Assembly: GCA_027627225.1 (NCBI GenBank)
Contig: CM051030.1
Span: 3,935,501 to 3,999,500, forward strand
Length of the DNA stretch: 64,000 nucleotides
Source: Congeria kusceri
Lineage: Eukaryota; Mollusca; Bivalvia; Myida; Dreissenidae
Direction: 5' to 3'
The notes beneath the pieces are model-generated. The model was given only the letters and a program-made list of their open reading frames with translations. It was not told where the DNA came from and ran no database searches. Positions 11,539-22,453 of the stretch are shown here, in pieces (positions within the stretch are counted from its first letter, which is position 1; each line of letters opens with the position of its first letter). A program made the translations under genes and the position numbers.

Positions 11539-11599
11539 CTAGCGGCATAATAGGGCATACACGTGTAATAACCATACAAAACACATCTTTCCCAAAACC

Positions 11600-12735
11600 A
11601 CAATTATCAAAAGCATAACCACCGAGGTCGAAACCGACACAACCATCATCGGAACCAAAATTACCATCACAATAAAAACCACCACCGTCACAACCAAGAC
11701 CACCACCATCACAACCAATACCATAACCATCACAACCAAGACCACCACCATCACAACCAATACAATAACCATCACAACCAAGACCACCACCATCACAACC
11801 AATACCATAACCATCACAACCAATACCATAACCATTACAATAAATACTATCATCACAACCAAGACCATCCCCATCACAACCAAGACCACAACCATCGCAA
11901 CCAAGACCACCACCATAACAACCAAGACCACCACCATCACAACCAAGACCACCACCATCACAACCAAGACCATCACCATCACAACCAAGACCACCACTAT
12001 CACAACCAAGACCATCACCATCACAACCAAGACCACCAACATCACAACCAAAAACACCACTATCACAACCAATTCTACCACTATCACAACCAAGACCATC
12101 TACATCACAACCAAGACCATCACCATCACAACCAAGAACACCACTATCACAACCAATACTACCACTATCACAACCAATACCACCATCATCAAAACCAAGA
12201 CCACCACCATCACAACAAAGACCACCACCATCACAACCAAGATCATCACCATCACAACCAAGACCACCACCATCACAACCAATAACACCACTATCACAAC
12301 CAATACTACCACTATCACAACAAAGACCACCTACATCACAACCAAGACCATCACCATCACAACCAAGACCACCACCATCACAACCAAGAACACCACTATC
12401 ACAACCAATACCACCACCATCACAACCGAGACCACCAATATCACAACTAATACTACCACTATCACAAACAAGACCACCACTATCACAACCAAGACCACCA
12501 CTATCACAACCAAGAACACCACCATTACAACCAATACCACCACCATCACAACCAATACTACCACAATCACAACCAAGACCACCACCATCACAAACAAGAC
12601 CACTACCATCACAAACAAGACCACCACCATCACAACCAATACTATCATCACAACCAAGACCACCACTATCACAAACAATACTATCATCACAACCAATACC
12701 ACCACCATCACAACCAAAACCACCATCACAATCTA
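11600..12735. repeat. 21-bp minisatellite, ~1.1 kb
   Basis: The plus strand is almost free of G and made of units like caccaccatcacaaccaaga, with variant and shortened units. On the minus strand one frame stays open for nearly 400 codons (VVMVVVL heptads) with only two in-frame TAGs near 12331 and 12100, each from a ctacat unit variant. The unit is a multiple of three, so long open frames are expected by construction. No codon bias, splice site or domain supports a protein. The G/T-rich minus strand has many GG tracts. Confidence 0.9.
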
Positions 12736-12879
12736 AGCCAACGGACTTTTGAGAGGGTAATTTCCCAAACTGTAGTGTGGAAAATGGAGAGCACGCATCG
12801 TATGACCTACTTTTGACTCATTTGGCAACAAATCACTAACAATCGATGCTCCTAACTACCACGCTTCATCGGTTATTCT

Positions 12880-13155
12880 GCATGGCTCGTTGCAGATTGA
12901 CTTGTTAACTGGCTTGTATATAATTCCGTTTGCATTAGATATTTGGCTTGAAAAAAATTCTTCGTTACTTACAAATTAATGTGTATTATGATGTGGTAAA
13001 CTTTTGAGTAAGCAGGCATAATACCCAGTTTTAAGGTGGGAAATTGAAATTCTTTCAAACAAATGTTTTCGTTTGTAGCAAAAATACGCTCATAATTTAC
13101 ATGTTTTTAGTTTCTTTTGTCACCAACAGTCTTTCTACGCTGTCAGCGTTTTGAA
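12880..13155. repeat. Dispersed repeat, inverted partner of 41337-41850
   Basis: gttgcagattgacttgttaa (12892) and the block cagtctttctacgctgtcag (13128) both recur in reverse complement near 41.80 kb and 41.35 kb. The 41-kb copy has about 260 bp more between the matching blocks. No coding content. Confidence 0.7.
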
Positions 13156-13175
13156 TCAATTTAATTTTTTTTAAA

Positions 13176-13834
13176 GAGCTCGATTATTAGAAGTATTTCA
13201 TTTGGTACATGTTTTGGATAGTGAAAGGGGCATACATGTTAAAATACAAAACCTTTAAGTGAAGCCTTGTATAGTTTTTACATTTTGGAACAAAAACTTA
13301 AACCACAAAATCTATATAAAAAGTGTGCATAACTCTGCCAAAGAAACAAAACAGAGTTATGGGTAATGTTGCCCTGATACTAAAGTTGATGACAAAGGTC
13401 AGTTCCAAGTTTCAAGTGAAAAGCTTATGTAGTTTTCAAGTTACAACACTTTAGAATATAAACTTTAACCAGAATATATATGTGAAAAAGGGGCATAACT
13501 CTGTCAAAATACAAAAAGAGTTATGGGGAATGTTGCCTCTGATACTGGAGTTGATGACAAAGGTAAGTTACAAGTTTCAAGTGAATAACTTATGTAGTTT
13601 TGAAGTTACAAAACTTTTGAATATAAACTTTAACCAGAAAATCTAAGTAAACAAGGGGCATAACTCTGTCAAAATACAAAACAGACAAAGGTATATTCCA
13701 AGTTTCAAGTGAATAACTTATGTAGTTTTGAAGTTACATGACTTTTGAATAAAAACTTTAACCAATTCAGACGCGGACGCTGACGCCGGGGTAGTGGGAT
13801 AGCTCACCTATTCTTCGAATAGTCGAGCTAAAAA
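13176..13834. mobile_element. Tandem-core element, ~165-bp core
   Basis: Inverted ends: agctcgattattagaag at the left, cttcgaatagtcgagct at the right. Inside are three to four units with ggggcataactctgtcaaaa, gttgatgacaaagg, caagtttcaagtgaataact and tatgtagttttgaagttac, spaced about 165 bp. The same core fills 43533-44384. The right flank has gcggacgctgacgcc, also seen in the 3753-4430 element. Non-coding. Confidence 0.75.
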
Positions 13835-14194
13835 CGAAAACGCAAAAATCGCAACAAAAACACATTAAATGACAGATCATAAAATAGCAACGTTTTTGGA
13901 TGGTAATTAGCCTATATATAAAGTAACATGAACGACACGTAAACAGCATTATTACTAACGAATGCAATCGCCCCAGCCCCCCTAGTGGTTTCCTTACTGT
14001 GAGAAAATCTGGGTTGAACGGTCGAACAAAAGGAGCATGGCTTTAATCGCCGATGATGAATGGTTAAGTTGTGGAAGTTTCATATTTCGCGCAATTAATA
14101 ACTTGTGGAAGGCATAATATATGTAAACAGGTTTCTATATTTATGTTCAGAAATTACTTTACCGTTTTGAAAAAATGTGTGGAGATTTTTTTAA

Positions 14195-14996
14195 GGCCAA
14201 CATTGAAATTAACTTTGTTTGCCATTGCCTACCTACCTGACGAAAAAGTCCAGACTCAAAAGTTTTGTCTTTGTTAATTCAAACCAGTTTGGGTTTAAAT
14301 TCCGAATATTAATGTTTATGCCCCCGGCATCTTGATGCTGGAGGCATATACTGATTGTCCTGTCCGTCCTTCCGTCCGTGACAAGGTTAAGTAGATTTTA
14401 CCGTTTCGTCTAGCACCAACACCGCTTACTACAACACTTGGATACAGTTGTTGCGTATGACCATTCCCTATCAACCCATATCACCCAACCTCACTTTGAC
14501 CTTGACCTAATTTGCACTTAGAATACTTCAAATGGGTTTTTTCTTGGTTAACTAGATTTCACCGTTTCGTCTAGCACCAACACCGCTTGCTACAACACTT
14601 GGATACTTACCCAGTTGTTGCTTATGACCATCCCCAATCCATCATATCACCCAAGCTCACTTTGAACTTGACCTTGACCTAATTTGGACTAAGAAATGGG
14701 CTATCCATCACCAACCGGGGGCATGTGTAATGCTAATTATGTTTTATCAAACTTGTGAAAACAACGGGCTGTTTGTCAGCATTCGTTGTCTAATTAAAGA
14801 TGATTGCTAGCAAGCTCTCGTTATATCAACAGACACTTGATTATATTATCAAAAGCAATGTCTGTGTTATACGCTCTATTTTGACGCTAAATGGATCATT
14901 CATAAATTTGCATGAAAAAATGCCTACGTACCTACCTACCCATTACCAGCAACCTTGGTAGGCAATGGCAAACAAACATTTTTTTTAAGGTTGGCC
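14195..14996. mobile_element. MITE with GGCCAAC ends and TAA target duplication
   Basis: The ends are ggccaacattgaaattaact then ttgtttgccattgcctacc on the left, and the reverse complement (ggtaggcaatggcaaacaaa then ggttggcc) on the right. TAA flanks both sides (14192-14194, 14997-14999), the PIF/Harbinger signature. The paralogous locus in duplication copy B reads gattttgttgaagaaataaa without the element, giving an empty site. It carries a tandem-core element at 14317-14725. Confidence 0.85.
14317..14725. mobile_element. Tandem-core element (161-bp core) nested in the MITE
   Basis: It starts with a perfect-looking hairpin (tgcccccggcatc, tt, gatgctggaggca), then a degenerate ccgtcc tract. 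Two units follow, headed accgtttcgtctagcaccaa at 14400 and 14561. The unit carries tttgaccttgacctaa. It ends near aaccgggggcat. The reverse-orientation copy is at 40552-40991. Confidence 0.75.
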
Positions 14997-15262
14997 TAAA
15001 GAAATGAATATATCCAGGGTTTTTTTTCTTCGGTTTTTTTTTCGTATTTGAATAATGTTATAGGAGGGTATTGAAATAGTAAACCTCTTTTGAAAGATAA
15101 GTAGTTTCAACCGCTTCTATGGGTAGTGTGACATGTTTACATATATTCTCTGATAATTTCTAAAGCGTTCTCCATAAGAAGTAAAACTATTAAACTGCAG
15201 CACACAATAAATGCAAATTCTTTATATGAAAAGATTGCTTTACCACTACATTTGGCATTTTT

Positions 15263-15582
15263 ATTAAATTTCAGGCCAATAAAAATGATTATCGAACAAA
15301 TATCATACAGAAGGAAATTCACATAGGTTTGCAACCTCGCCACACAATATTTGCCTTTTTAGAAACTGAAAACTTCATACAGATTTTATATAAATATCTT
15401 ATACTCAAAAGTTTTATTCAAACAATTCTTATCTGTTTAAACATGTACAACTTCTCATATTTTAGCAAATTATCAAAATACAAGATTTATAGTCGATGAT
15501 AACATTAAATAACACTAGACTCCCGGATACTGAACACAGATACTGTCTGTGATGTTGGCAATAGCATTCAAATAAGGGCTGG
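15263..15582. other. Spacer between duplication copy A and the 61-bp array
   Basis: AT-rich, no gene seen. Confidence 0.4.
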
Positions 15583-15885
15583 TGCGAATATCGAACCAGC
15601 TCTGAGATCGAAATTCAAACATGAACCGCGAATTTTGAGGTGTGCGGATATCGAGCCAGTTCTGACATTAAAATTCAACAATGAACCGCGAATATCGAGC
15701 TGGTGCGAATATCGAGCCAGCTCTGGGATATAAATTCAAACATGAACCGCGAATATCGAGCTGGTGCGATTATCGAGCCAGCTCTGACATCGATATCAAA
15801 ACATTAACAGCGAAATCAAGCTGGTGCGAATATAGAGTCAACTCTGAGATCGAAATTCAAACATATGAACAGCGAATAGTATCAT
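15583..15885. repeat. 61-bp minisatellite, five units
   Basis: Units start with tgcgaatatcgagccag at 15583, 15643, 15704, 15765 and 15825, with later blocks ctctga.atcgaaattcaaac and atgaaccgcgaat. Many ATCGA words give local inverted symmetry. Confidence 0.85.
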
Positions 15886-16405
15886 ATTATAAAATAACAA
15901 CGTTTTGGTGATTATTACTGAAGAATGCAATCGCCACAGCCCCCTAGTGGTTTCCTTACTGTGAGAAAATCTGGGCTGAACTGTCGAACAAAAGGAGCAT
16001 GGCTTTAATCGCCGATGATGAATGGTTAAGTTGAGGACGGTTCATATTTCGTGCAATTTATAACTTGTGGAAGGCATAATACCTGAAAACAGGTTATGAA
16101 TTCCTGTACAACAATAACTTAACGGTTTTGAAAAGGCGTGTAGAGATTTTGTTGAAGAAATAAATATATATCTTTTTTTCCGTTATTTTTTATTCGTTTT
16201 TGAATGATATAGCTATACAAGGGTATTGCAATTAGTTAACTTCTTTTGAAAGATAGGTAGTCTAAACCGCTTCTATGGGTAGTTTGACTTGTTTACAAAT
16301 ATTCTTTGATAATTTCGATAGCGTTCTCCAAAAGTAGTAAAACTAGTAAATAGCAGCACCAAAAAAATGCAAATTCTTGATATGAAACGATGGCTTTTCT
16401 AGAGT
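15885..16405. repeat. Segmental duplication copy B (empty site)
   Basis: Paralog of 13873-15262, lacking the 802-bp MITE. It ends near gatggcttttctagag, next to a tandem-core element. Confidence 0.85.
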
Positions 16406-16414
16406 AAACTAACT

Positions 16415-16947
16415 AGATGTGTCACAGACACGGATGCACCCCCTCCCCCACACGACGCGTGTTTGGGCACAGACAAAGGGCGTGTCGACAACACTATGTT
16501 TTGCGTTCACAAATTAATTTTCATATATATTCAATAGTGGAAAATACAAAGGGCTATAATTCTGCCAAAACTAATTGCAGCCCAAATTCCTACTTTTACG
16601 ACCACCTTGACGTTAAGGAACTGCAGCTGTGAAAGTTTGAGCAAAATCCTTCAAGTACTAATAGTTAAGGAGGATTTGAGTGCACACAATTTTGGGAAGT
16701 ATAATTATTTAGTGGAAAAAAATGACACAGGGCCATATTTCTGACAAAATTGGTCGCAGCCAAAATTCCTTCCTTTACGATCACCTTTACATTAAGGTTG
16801 TTTAGCTGTGACATTTTGAGCGCGATCAACCCAGCCCCTACAGAGGAGTTGAGTCCACAAATGTTCATGTATATATAGTGGAAACATGTCAAAGGGCCAT
16901 AATTATGTCGATAATGTTTCGCGCCAGCTGGCTCTGACACACTTGTC
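16415..16947. mobile_element. Tandem-core element with tgtgtca ends
   Basis: Left end agatgtgtcacagacacgg. Right end gctctgacacacttgtc reads gacaagtgtgtcagagc on the other strand, giving imperfect inverted ends. The core has about three units with gcagccaaaattccttcctt, tacgatcacctt and agctgtga...tttgagc. One unit of the same core occurs at 19165-19352 joined to a different right end. Non-coding. Confidence 0.6.
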
Positions 16948-17016
16948 AGGATGTGGCAATTACTTTACTTAATTTTACCGTTTAATTGCACTTCGTGATA
17001 GTAAATAAACATTAAG

Positions 17017-17839
17017 GCAGTCCAAAGGACAGCTATATCCCCTGCCGTGATCCTTCATTAGATTATAAAGGTGACTTTGAAGTATCACACTGACATTAAT
17101 CAGTTTCGGAGGAAACACAAAAATGAAGGCTCAAACATTTGACCTTTAGGTGTGACCTTGGCCTTGAGGTGGCGTGACTGCCTCATGCCTTCTGCACATG
17201 CCTCAATGTGATAAACATTTGAGGCAAGTTTAATGAAAATCCTTTAAAAGGCACAGGAGATATAGAACGGACATGAAAATACAGGCTAAAACATTAAACC
17301 TTTAAGTGTGCCCTTGACCTTGAGTTGGCTTGACTGGCTTATGCCTTCTGCACATGGACTCAATGAGCAAAACATTTGAGCCAAGTTTCATGAAAATCCT
17401 TCAAATGGTATAGGGGATATGAAGCGGACACAAAAAACGGACACGAAAATGGAGGCTCTAAAATTTAACCTTGAATTGTGACCTTGACCTTGAGCTGGCG
17501 TGAAAGGCCCATGCCTTCTGCACATCGTCTCAATGACCTAAACATTTGAGCCAAGTTTCATGAAAATCCTTCAAAAGACATTGGAGATATGGAGCGGACA
17601 CAAAATGGAGGCTCGAATATTTGACCTTCAAGTGTAACCTTGACCTTGAGCCGGCGTAACTGACTCATGCCTTCTGCACATCGTCTCAATGACCTAAACA
17701 TTTGAGCCAAGCTTCATAAAAATCCCTCAAAGGGTATAGGAGATATGGAGCGGAAACGATAATGTTAAGGACAGACGGACGGACGGACGAAGAGCATTCC
17801 TATAACCCCGCGCCCGCTTCGCGGCGGGGGATTAATAAA
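17017..17839 (+). mobile_element. Pearl-like element, ~156-bp core, (ACGG)n tail module
   Basis: It begins gcagtccaaaggacagctat then atcccctgccgtgatcc. Four units of about 156 bp follow, each with gaccttgaccttgag, catgccttctgcacat and caagtttcatgaaaatcctt. It ends with an acggacggacgg tract, a GC-rich hairpin (ccgcgcccgcttcgcggcgg) and attaataaa. A reverse-orientation copy is at 57186-58200 with the same two ends. This layout matches my recollection of the bivalve pearl family (core repeats next to an ACGG microsatellite), often considered Helitron-like. Non-coding. Confidence 0.8.
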
Positions 17840-19164
17840 CAAGTCTTATATAAAGTTTAAACGTTTAATTCTTGACTCCTTGTTCAACCCAAACGTAAAT
17901 AACAATTGTAAATATAAACATTTCAAGTAATAGTTTGTCAGTAAATATAGTAGATACAGTACGTATTCCAAATCACTTTACAGAGTTTAATACTGGTGGT
18001 GAAAATTACAAGAAGACACTACAATTCTTCAACATTCGCAATCTCTCAACGCTCACTACTATACAATACAGTAGATCCAGATTCAATTCTTCATATAAAC
18101 TCTATATAGGTGCGTGAACTGTTAAAATATTAACAATTAACTTATACTTCAATAGATCTGCATAGCTTCAAAGTAGATATAACTTGTAATAATAGATGAG
18201 TGCTATTTCTTTTGTAAAAGTTTATTTAATTTAAATTACGCTTGAGTTCTAAGTCTTAAGTTTAAGAATTACATTTACTGAGTATTTTCAAGTACGAAGA
18301 TGTTACAGCCTCAGATGTTCCGACCCGACTGAACTGCTGAAACAATTTTCTGGGCGCTTGTATACGCCAGTGACCCCAAAAGGTGGTCACTGACCAAGTT
18401 TACATGAACCGACCAAGAATTTCTGGTCGATCGTCCAATATAAATGGGCCGTGAACAAACAGTTGGTCAGCCGTGACGTCAATCAACCAAAAAAGTGGTC
18501 ACGTTCGCTCTAAACAGAAATCTGCAAAACTACGCAGCCATATTGGATTTTATGTATAAACTTTGATAAAAGACATAAATGAGACTTTAAAACCACAAGA
18601 TATAACCCAGGATTGCTCGATAGATCTACAGTCTTAAACGTACGAGACACAGCGATTACATCATATCTATTAATAACCTGTTTCATGGTTCATAAAGTAG
18701 CTGCCGAAAATAGTTTAAAATCGACCACAATGCACTGAAACAAAATGTCTTCTATTGACAGGAAAATGCGAACCTTGTGACAATAAAATACAAAATTAAC
18801 GTAATAATTCAAGGATTATTAATCTGACATGCAGCAAAAATGAAAAGGTACTGTTACTTTATATTATACTGGCTTAAAATCGTGTGTACTCTTAGTAAAC
18901 ACAATATGAATCACATGAAATCGATACACAGACTCAACGACAACAACAACAACAGAGTTGGAATTTCCACTTAAAAGTTCAAAATGGATTAATTCATCAG
19001 CTATATCACTGTTTTGTATGTTTTCTGTGATATTAACAAGATCACATGCAAATTTAAAGCATGGCTATTGAAATAAACGTCCAGTGTCAACAAGTACCTA
19101 AAAGAATGAAGATAAGTAAATTGTTCATTTGATAAAATTAATAGCAACAAAGTTAATTCATATG
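17840..19164. other. No gene seen
   Basis: Mostly unique-looking AT-rich sequence. 18340-18500 has repeated tggtc/gacca words (ccagtgaccccaaaaggtgg and others), probably part of an unrecognised repeat. No exon signal. Confidence 0.35.
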
Positions 19165-19352
19165 CAGGGCATATCAATATTGGTTGCAGCCGAAATTCCG
19201 TCCTTTACGATCACCTGCATATAAAGGTTGTTTAGCTGTGAAAGTTTGAGCAAAATCCGCCCAGAAGTTAAAGAAATTTCGGGACATACGGACGGACGTA
19301 AGGACGGACATGAGCTATGCTTAATGCCTCCCACTTTGTGGGGACATAAAAA
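19165..19352 (+). mobile_element. Single-unit tandem-core fragment with ACGG/hairpin end
   Basis: One unit of the 16.4-kb core (gcagccgaaattccgtcctt, tacgatcacct, agctgtgaaagtttgagcaa), then acggacggacgtaaggacgg, then a hairpin (cctcccactttgtgggg) and acataaaa. The end module is of the type found at 17839 and 40991, so a core and an end from different element groups are joined. Confidence 0.6.
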
Positions 19353-19829
19353 TTATATATATAGTATACACTCCAAATGCATGTAGCTCAGGTAATATAT
19401 TTCATGATAATTAAATCGCTGAAGCAAATACCAAAATGCACTATGAAGAACTCAGGGGTCGGCCTAGGGTCAAATTTTAGGGAGAAGTCACTTCTCCCTT
19501 GGCTGGGATTGAGGAGAAGTCAGGAGACATCACGGAAAATTGAATATTTGCGACTATTGGTTTTTAATGCATATAATATAATTGCATCGTATTTCTACCT
19601 TCTATGTATGTAAATACTTTGTTGTTAATGCTTAAATATATATTCCATGAATACAAATAAAATTAAAATTAACTAACCTTATGTGTTTCTTAGTTTATTT
19701 TTATTGTCCATTCGGCAAAAAACAACTACATGTAAGCATACAAGAAGTACACAAAAATACACACAAAATATAAATAAATTTATTAAATATCAATATTGCA
19801 TGGAACAATTATCTTCACATAAGAATAAT
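19353..19829. other. No gene seen
   Basis: 19440-19540 has ggagaagtcacttctcc and gaggagaagtcaggag, likely a dispersed repeat fragment. Otherwise AT-rich. Confidence 0.3.
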
Positions 19830-19940
19830 TACAAAAGAAAAACAGATCCAGATGCCACTCAGTGTGAAACTGTGAGTACCAAATCCTACAAACGATTGGT
19901 AAAGGCAAGTTACACTGTCAGAAGTATGTGTGACTTTGAC
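19830..19940 (+). pseudogene. Inverted fragment of the hAT-related gene
   Basis: It encodes, in the plus direction, DPDATQ then SYKRLVKASYT. This is a diverged copy of DPEATQ then SYKRLVNASYT encoded in the minus direction at about 20345-20445. The gene region was therefore copied in inverted orientation about 500 bp away. Too short to be functional. Confidence 0.6.
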
Positions 19941-20107
19941 AAGCATAATTACAAAAGAAAAACATGTAATATAGAAGAAAAACATGTGATATATCACATT
20001 TACAATCAAGTGAGAAAGTTTTCAACTCTTATACTGCAGAGTCAGAAAAATCAACACAAATCTATGCACATCATTAGTTTACATTGAATATAGTTTTCTT
20101 ACTTTCA

Positions 20108-21056
20108 TAGCCTTCCACTTTGATAGAGCTTTACGAAAGTCAAAGTCCCAAGGATCTGGCACATCCTCACTGATTCTCATCAGGTCATCCATAGTTTTAG
20201 ATTTTAAGGAAGACCTGACTCTTAACTTTATGCGGTGCTGTGTGCATAATCAACGTTCACATTGTACACTTGCCATTGGAATGACAACACAACAGTGCAT
20301 AAGTAGATAGACATTGGGCATTTTCCCACGTTTCATCAACACAGACAGCATGCCACACACACTTCTATCAGTATAGCTTGCATTCACTAGGCGTTTGTAG
20401 GATTGGTACTCACTCTGGGTGGCCTCTGGATCTGGCAGGTAGATGTTGAAGTGCTCAGTCAGCTTCCCAACTCCTGGAAACCATACTTAGCGATGGGGTC
20501 GGCCTTAGCGATGTTGGCTGGACAAGAAGGACTGATATTGCCTCAATGTGTCTGTGTCAGAGAAGCGGTCCTCTATGTTGGCCACCAACACAGAGATGTA
20601 GTCCTTGGTCAACTGCTGAAGGGCTGGTTGCTGCTGGGTGTAGTACCGTAGCTCTGGCTGAAAACCAATCTCTGGTTCTGGTTCAGGCTGTGTCTCGTCA
20701 TTACTGTCGTCATCACTGAATCCATCAAATCTCACATTTTCTTGAATGGCGTCACACACTGTCTTACAGTCAGACTCAGACAGGGATCTACAGACTACAG
20801 TACACTGCACTGTCACCTTCACATTTCACAAACTTGATTAGTTTATCAACAAAAACACCTTCAACCTCCAGCAGATCTTGAAGGGATTCACATGTGCGGT
20901 TTCACTACACTGAAGTCCACATAAATCATTTAAGAAGTGTTTGAAAAGGTGACCCATGATAGGCAGGATGTCCATCATTAGGTGTGTGATGGCGATGAAG
21001 CGATACTGATTTAGATTAAGCATGGACCTGTTGACAGCATCTCAGTGAGCATCAGC
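20108..21056 (-). pseudogene. hAT transposase-related gene remnant (ZNF862-like), frameshifted
   Basis: Minus-strand frames read together like the C-terminal half of hAT-derived proteins. First is a block with NQYRFIAITHLMMDILPIMG (~21023-20960), then EVEGVFVDKLIKFVK, then LTKDYISVLVANIEDRFSDT (~20600-20540), then ELGKLTEHFNIYLPDPEATQ (~20490-20420), then SYKRLVNASYT. Last is KSKTMDDLMRISEDVPDPWD then FDFRKALSKWKAM (~20200-20108), like the C-terminal hAT dimerisation region. These lie in different frames, so at least three shifts or lost introns break it. A possible acceptor (tgtctattttcag) sits at the upstream edge. The family call rests on pattern memory of animal ZNF862/hAT proteins. Confidence 0.55.
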
Positions 21057-21997
21057 TGAAAATAGACAAATGGCAATAGTTCTTATAAAAATCATAAAAA
21101 TTACGGACTGTATCCAGCTGAAGATCAGTGAGAGGACTCAAATTTACATTATTTGGTAGCTATTTCAAGTTAATCATAATTTATTTACGATTATTGATTT
21201 GTCTGAATAATACCGTATAACAGGGTTTCTATCCAAACAAAGCGTAAACCGTTGTGCACAATGACGTCGCAGCACGTGCAATTAAAATAACCAGGGGAAG
21301 CATTGAAGTATAGAAATGACACTAATTGAAGCTAAACACGTACTTAAAGCTAGTTTTGTTGAAAGTTTGTTTGGAATAGATGTATTTACAGAACAAACAT
21401 TAAACCATAAACAAAATACCTCAAAAAGTTGAATAATAACGATTTAACTCTGTTTTGGAAATTCGACAAAGCAAAGCGATTCAAACGAAATAGACTGGGC
21501 CAGTTTTATGTATGAAATCATCCGTACGGACGGGCGGACATTTTGTAGCCTTTGGCTAATGGCAGCACAAGCCCTGAACAAGGAATATGCAGATGGGATA
21601 CTGAGTACTGTGGAATAATAATTGTCTTGCGCTTGGTGTTTATTTTCACGCTTTTTCAATACCGACGACTCACTGCTACAACGCATGGTTTTTAGAACGA
21701 TTTATTATAATACAAATGTTAGATTATGTTAAACTCGCTAGTTATAGGACTATATCTTTTTATTTTATGCTTTCCGGAGGTTTATAAGAAAATATCAGTG
21801 AACAAAAAAATGGTAATTCACTGTTTGAAACAGTGAAAAGTATCACTCTGATAATTTTGAAATTTGAAATGGAATCAAATTTTTGAAATGACGTCATGTC
21901 ATGGCGTTATGATTCCTGCAATATTTTCCAATAAAACCATACATGATAGAAATTAAAATTTAAAAAGATCGAGAAAAGGCATAAAATGAAAATAAAA
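21057..21997. other. No gene confirmed
   Basis: AT-rich. An 80-codon minus-strand frame at 21444-21686 starts MRCSSESSVLKK and has no recognised domain; it could be a small exon, but nothing confirms it. Confidence 0.3.
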
Positions 21998-22080
21998 TGT
22001 GTTGATTTCTGCGTAAGGTAAAATTTTATTTCGATCGCTATCTTACGCCTAAAATACAATCTTACACAGAAATCTACAAA
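21998..22080. repeat. Short inverted repeat
   Basis: gttgatttctgcgtaag at the left pairs with cttacacagaaatctac at the right, with cgtaag/cttacg inside. Length is about 83 bp, able to form a hairpin; probably a palindromic MITE. Confidence 0.55.
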
Positions 22081-22265
22081 TATCTCCTGTATTCTGATTT
22101 ATACATTGAGCAGCAATTAATTGTATGTCTTTCGTTTTTATAGTGTGGTGAAAATATTTCTTAACAATATTTTATTCTGAAAGCAAATAATGTAAGAAAA
22201 AAACTAATTAGTAATCAATTTGATTCGTGTTATAAAAAAAGATTATTTTTAAACAGTTTACTTAC

Positions 22266-22453
22266 AATTTGCGTGTCTTCCGTGATTTGTAGTTTTAGCT
22301 GGAGTTTTCGAATTTAGCATCTCTGCATACTTTGCAGTGCCAAATACCCTTGTCGTTACAAACATACCAATCAAAAGAAGACTGATTGAGCGACTTCGTG
22401 AATGGTTTAGGTTGCAATTCTTCGTCATCATCATTGCGCTTACGTTTTGCACT
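22266..22453 (-). pseudogene. Zinc-finger exon, possibly N-terminal part of the hAT-related gene
   Basis: The minus frame begins KRKRNDDDEELQPKPFTKSL, then reads SFDWYVCNDKGIWHCKVCRD, a C-x2-C motif after an aromatic-rich lead, as in the N-terminal finger of ZNF862-like/hAT proteins. A stop (TAA) interrupts shortly afterwards and the reading probably continues in another frame to a consensus donor (AATT|gtaagt, 22265-22260). It sits upstream, on the same strand, of the hAT remnant at 20.1-21.06 kb. The 1.2 kb between holds no recognisable middle part, so the locus looks internally deleted. Confidence 0.4.

Larger units (their letters stand above)
13873..15262. repeat. Segmental duplication copy A (interrupted by a MITE)
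   Basis: It shares about 500 bp with 15885-16405. Shared blocks include ctagtggtttccttactgtg, aaaggagcatggctttaatc, cgccgatgatgaatggttaa and, after the MITE, aaccgcttctatgggtagt and agcgttctcca. Copy A is split by the MITE at 14195-14996; copy B is not. Confidence 0.85.

Noticed and set aside
11539..12729. Long minus-strand frames rich in VVMVVVL
   Set aside because: They read a 21-bp minisatellite whose unit is a multiple of three; no domain, start context or splice signal supports a membrane protein.
15583..15885. CRISPR-like direct repeats
   Set aside because: Continuous 61-bp tandem units without distinct spacers, in a eukaryotic context.
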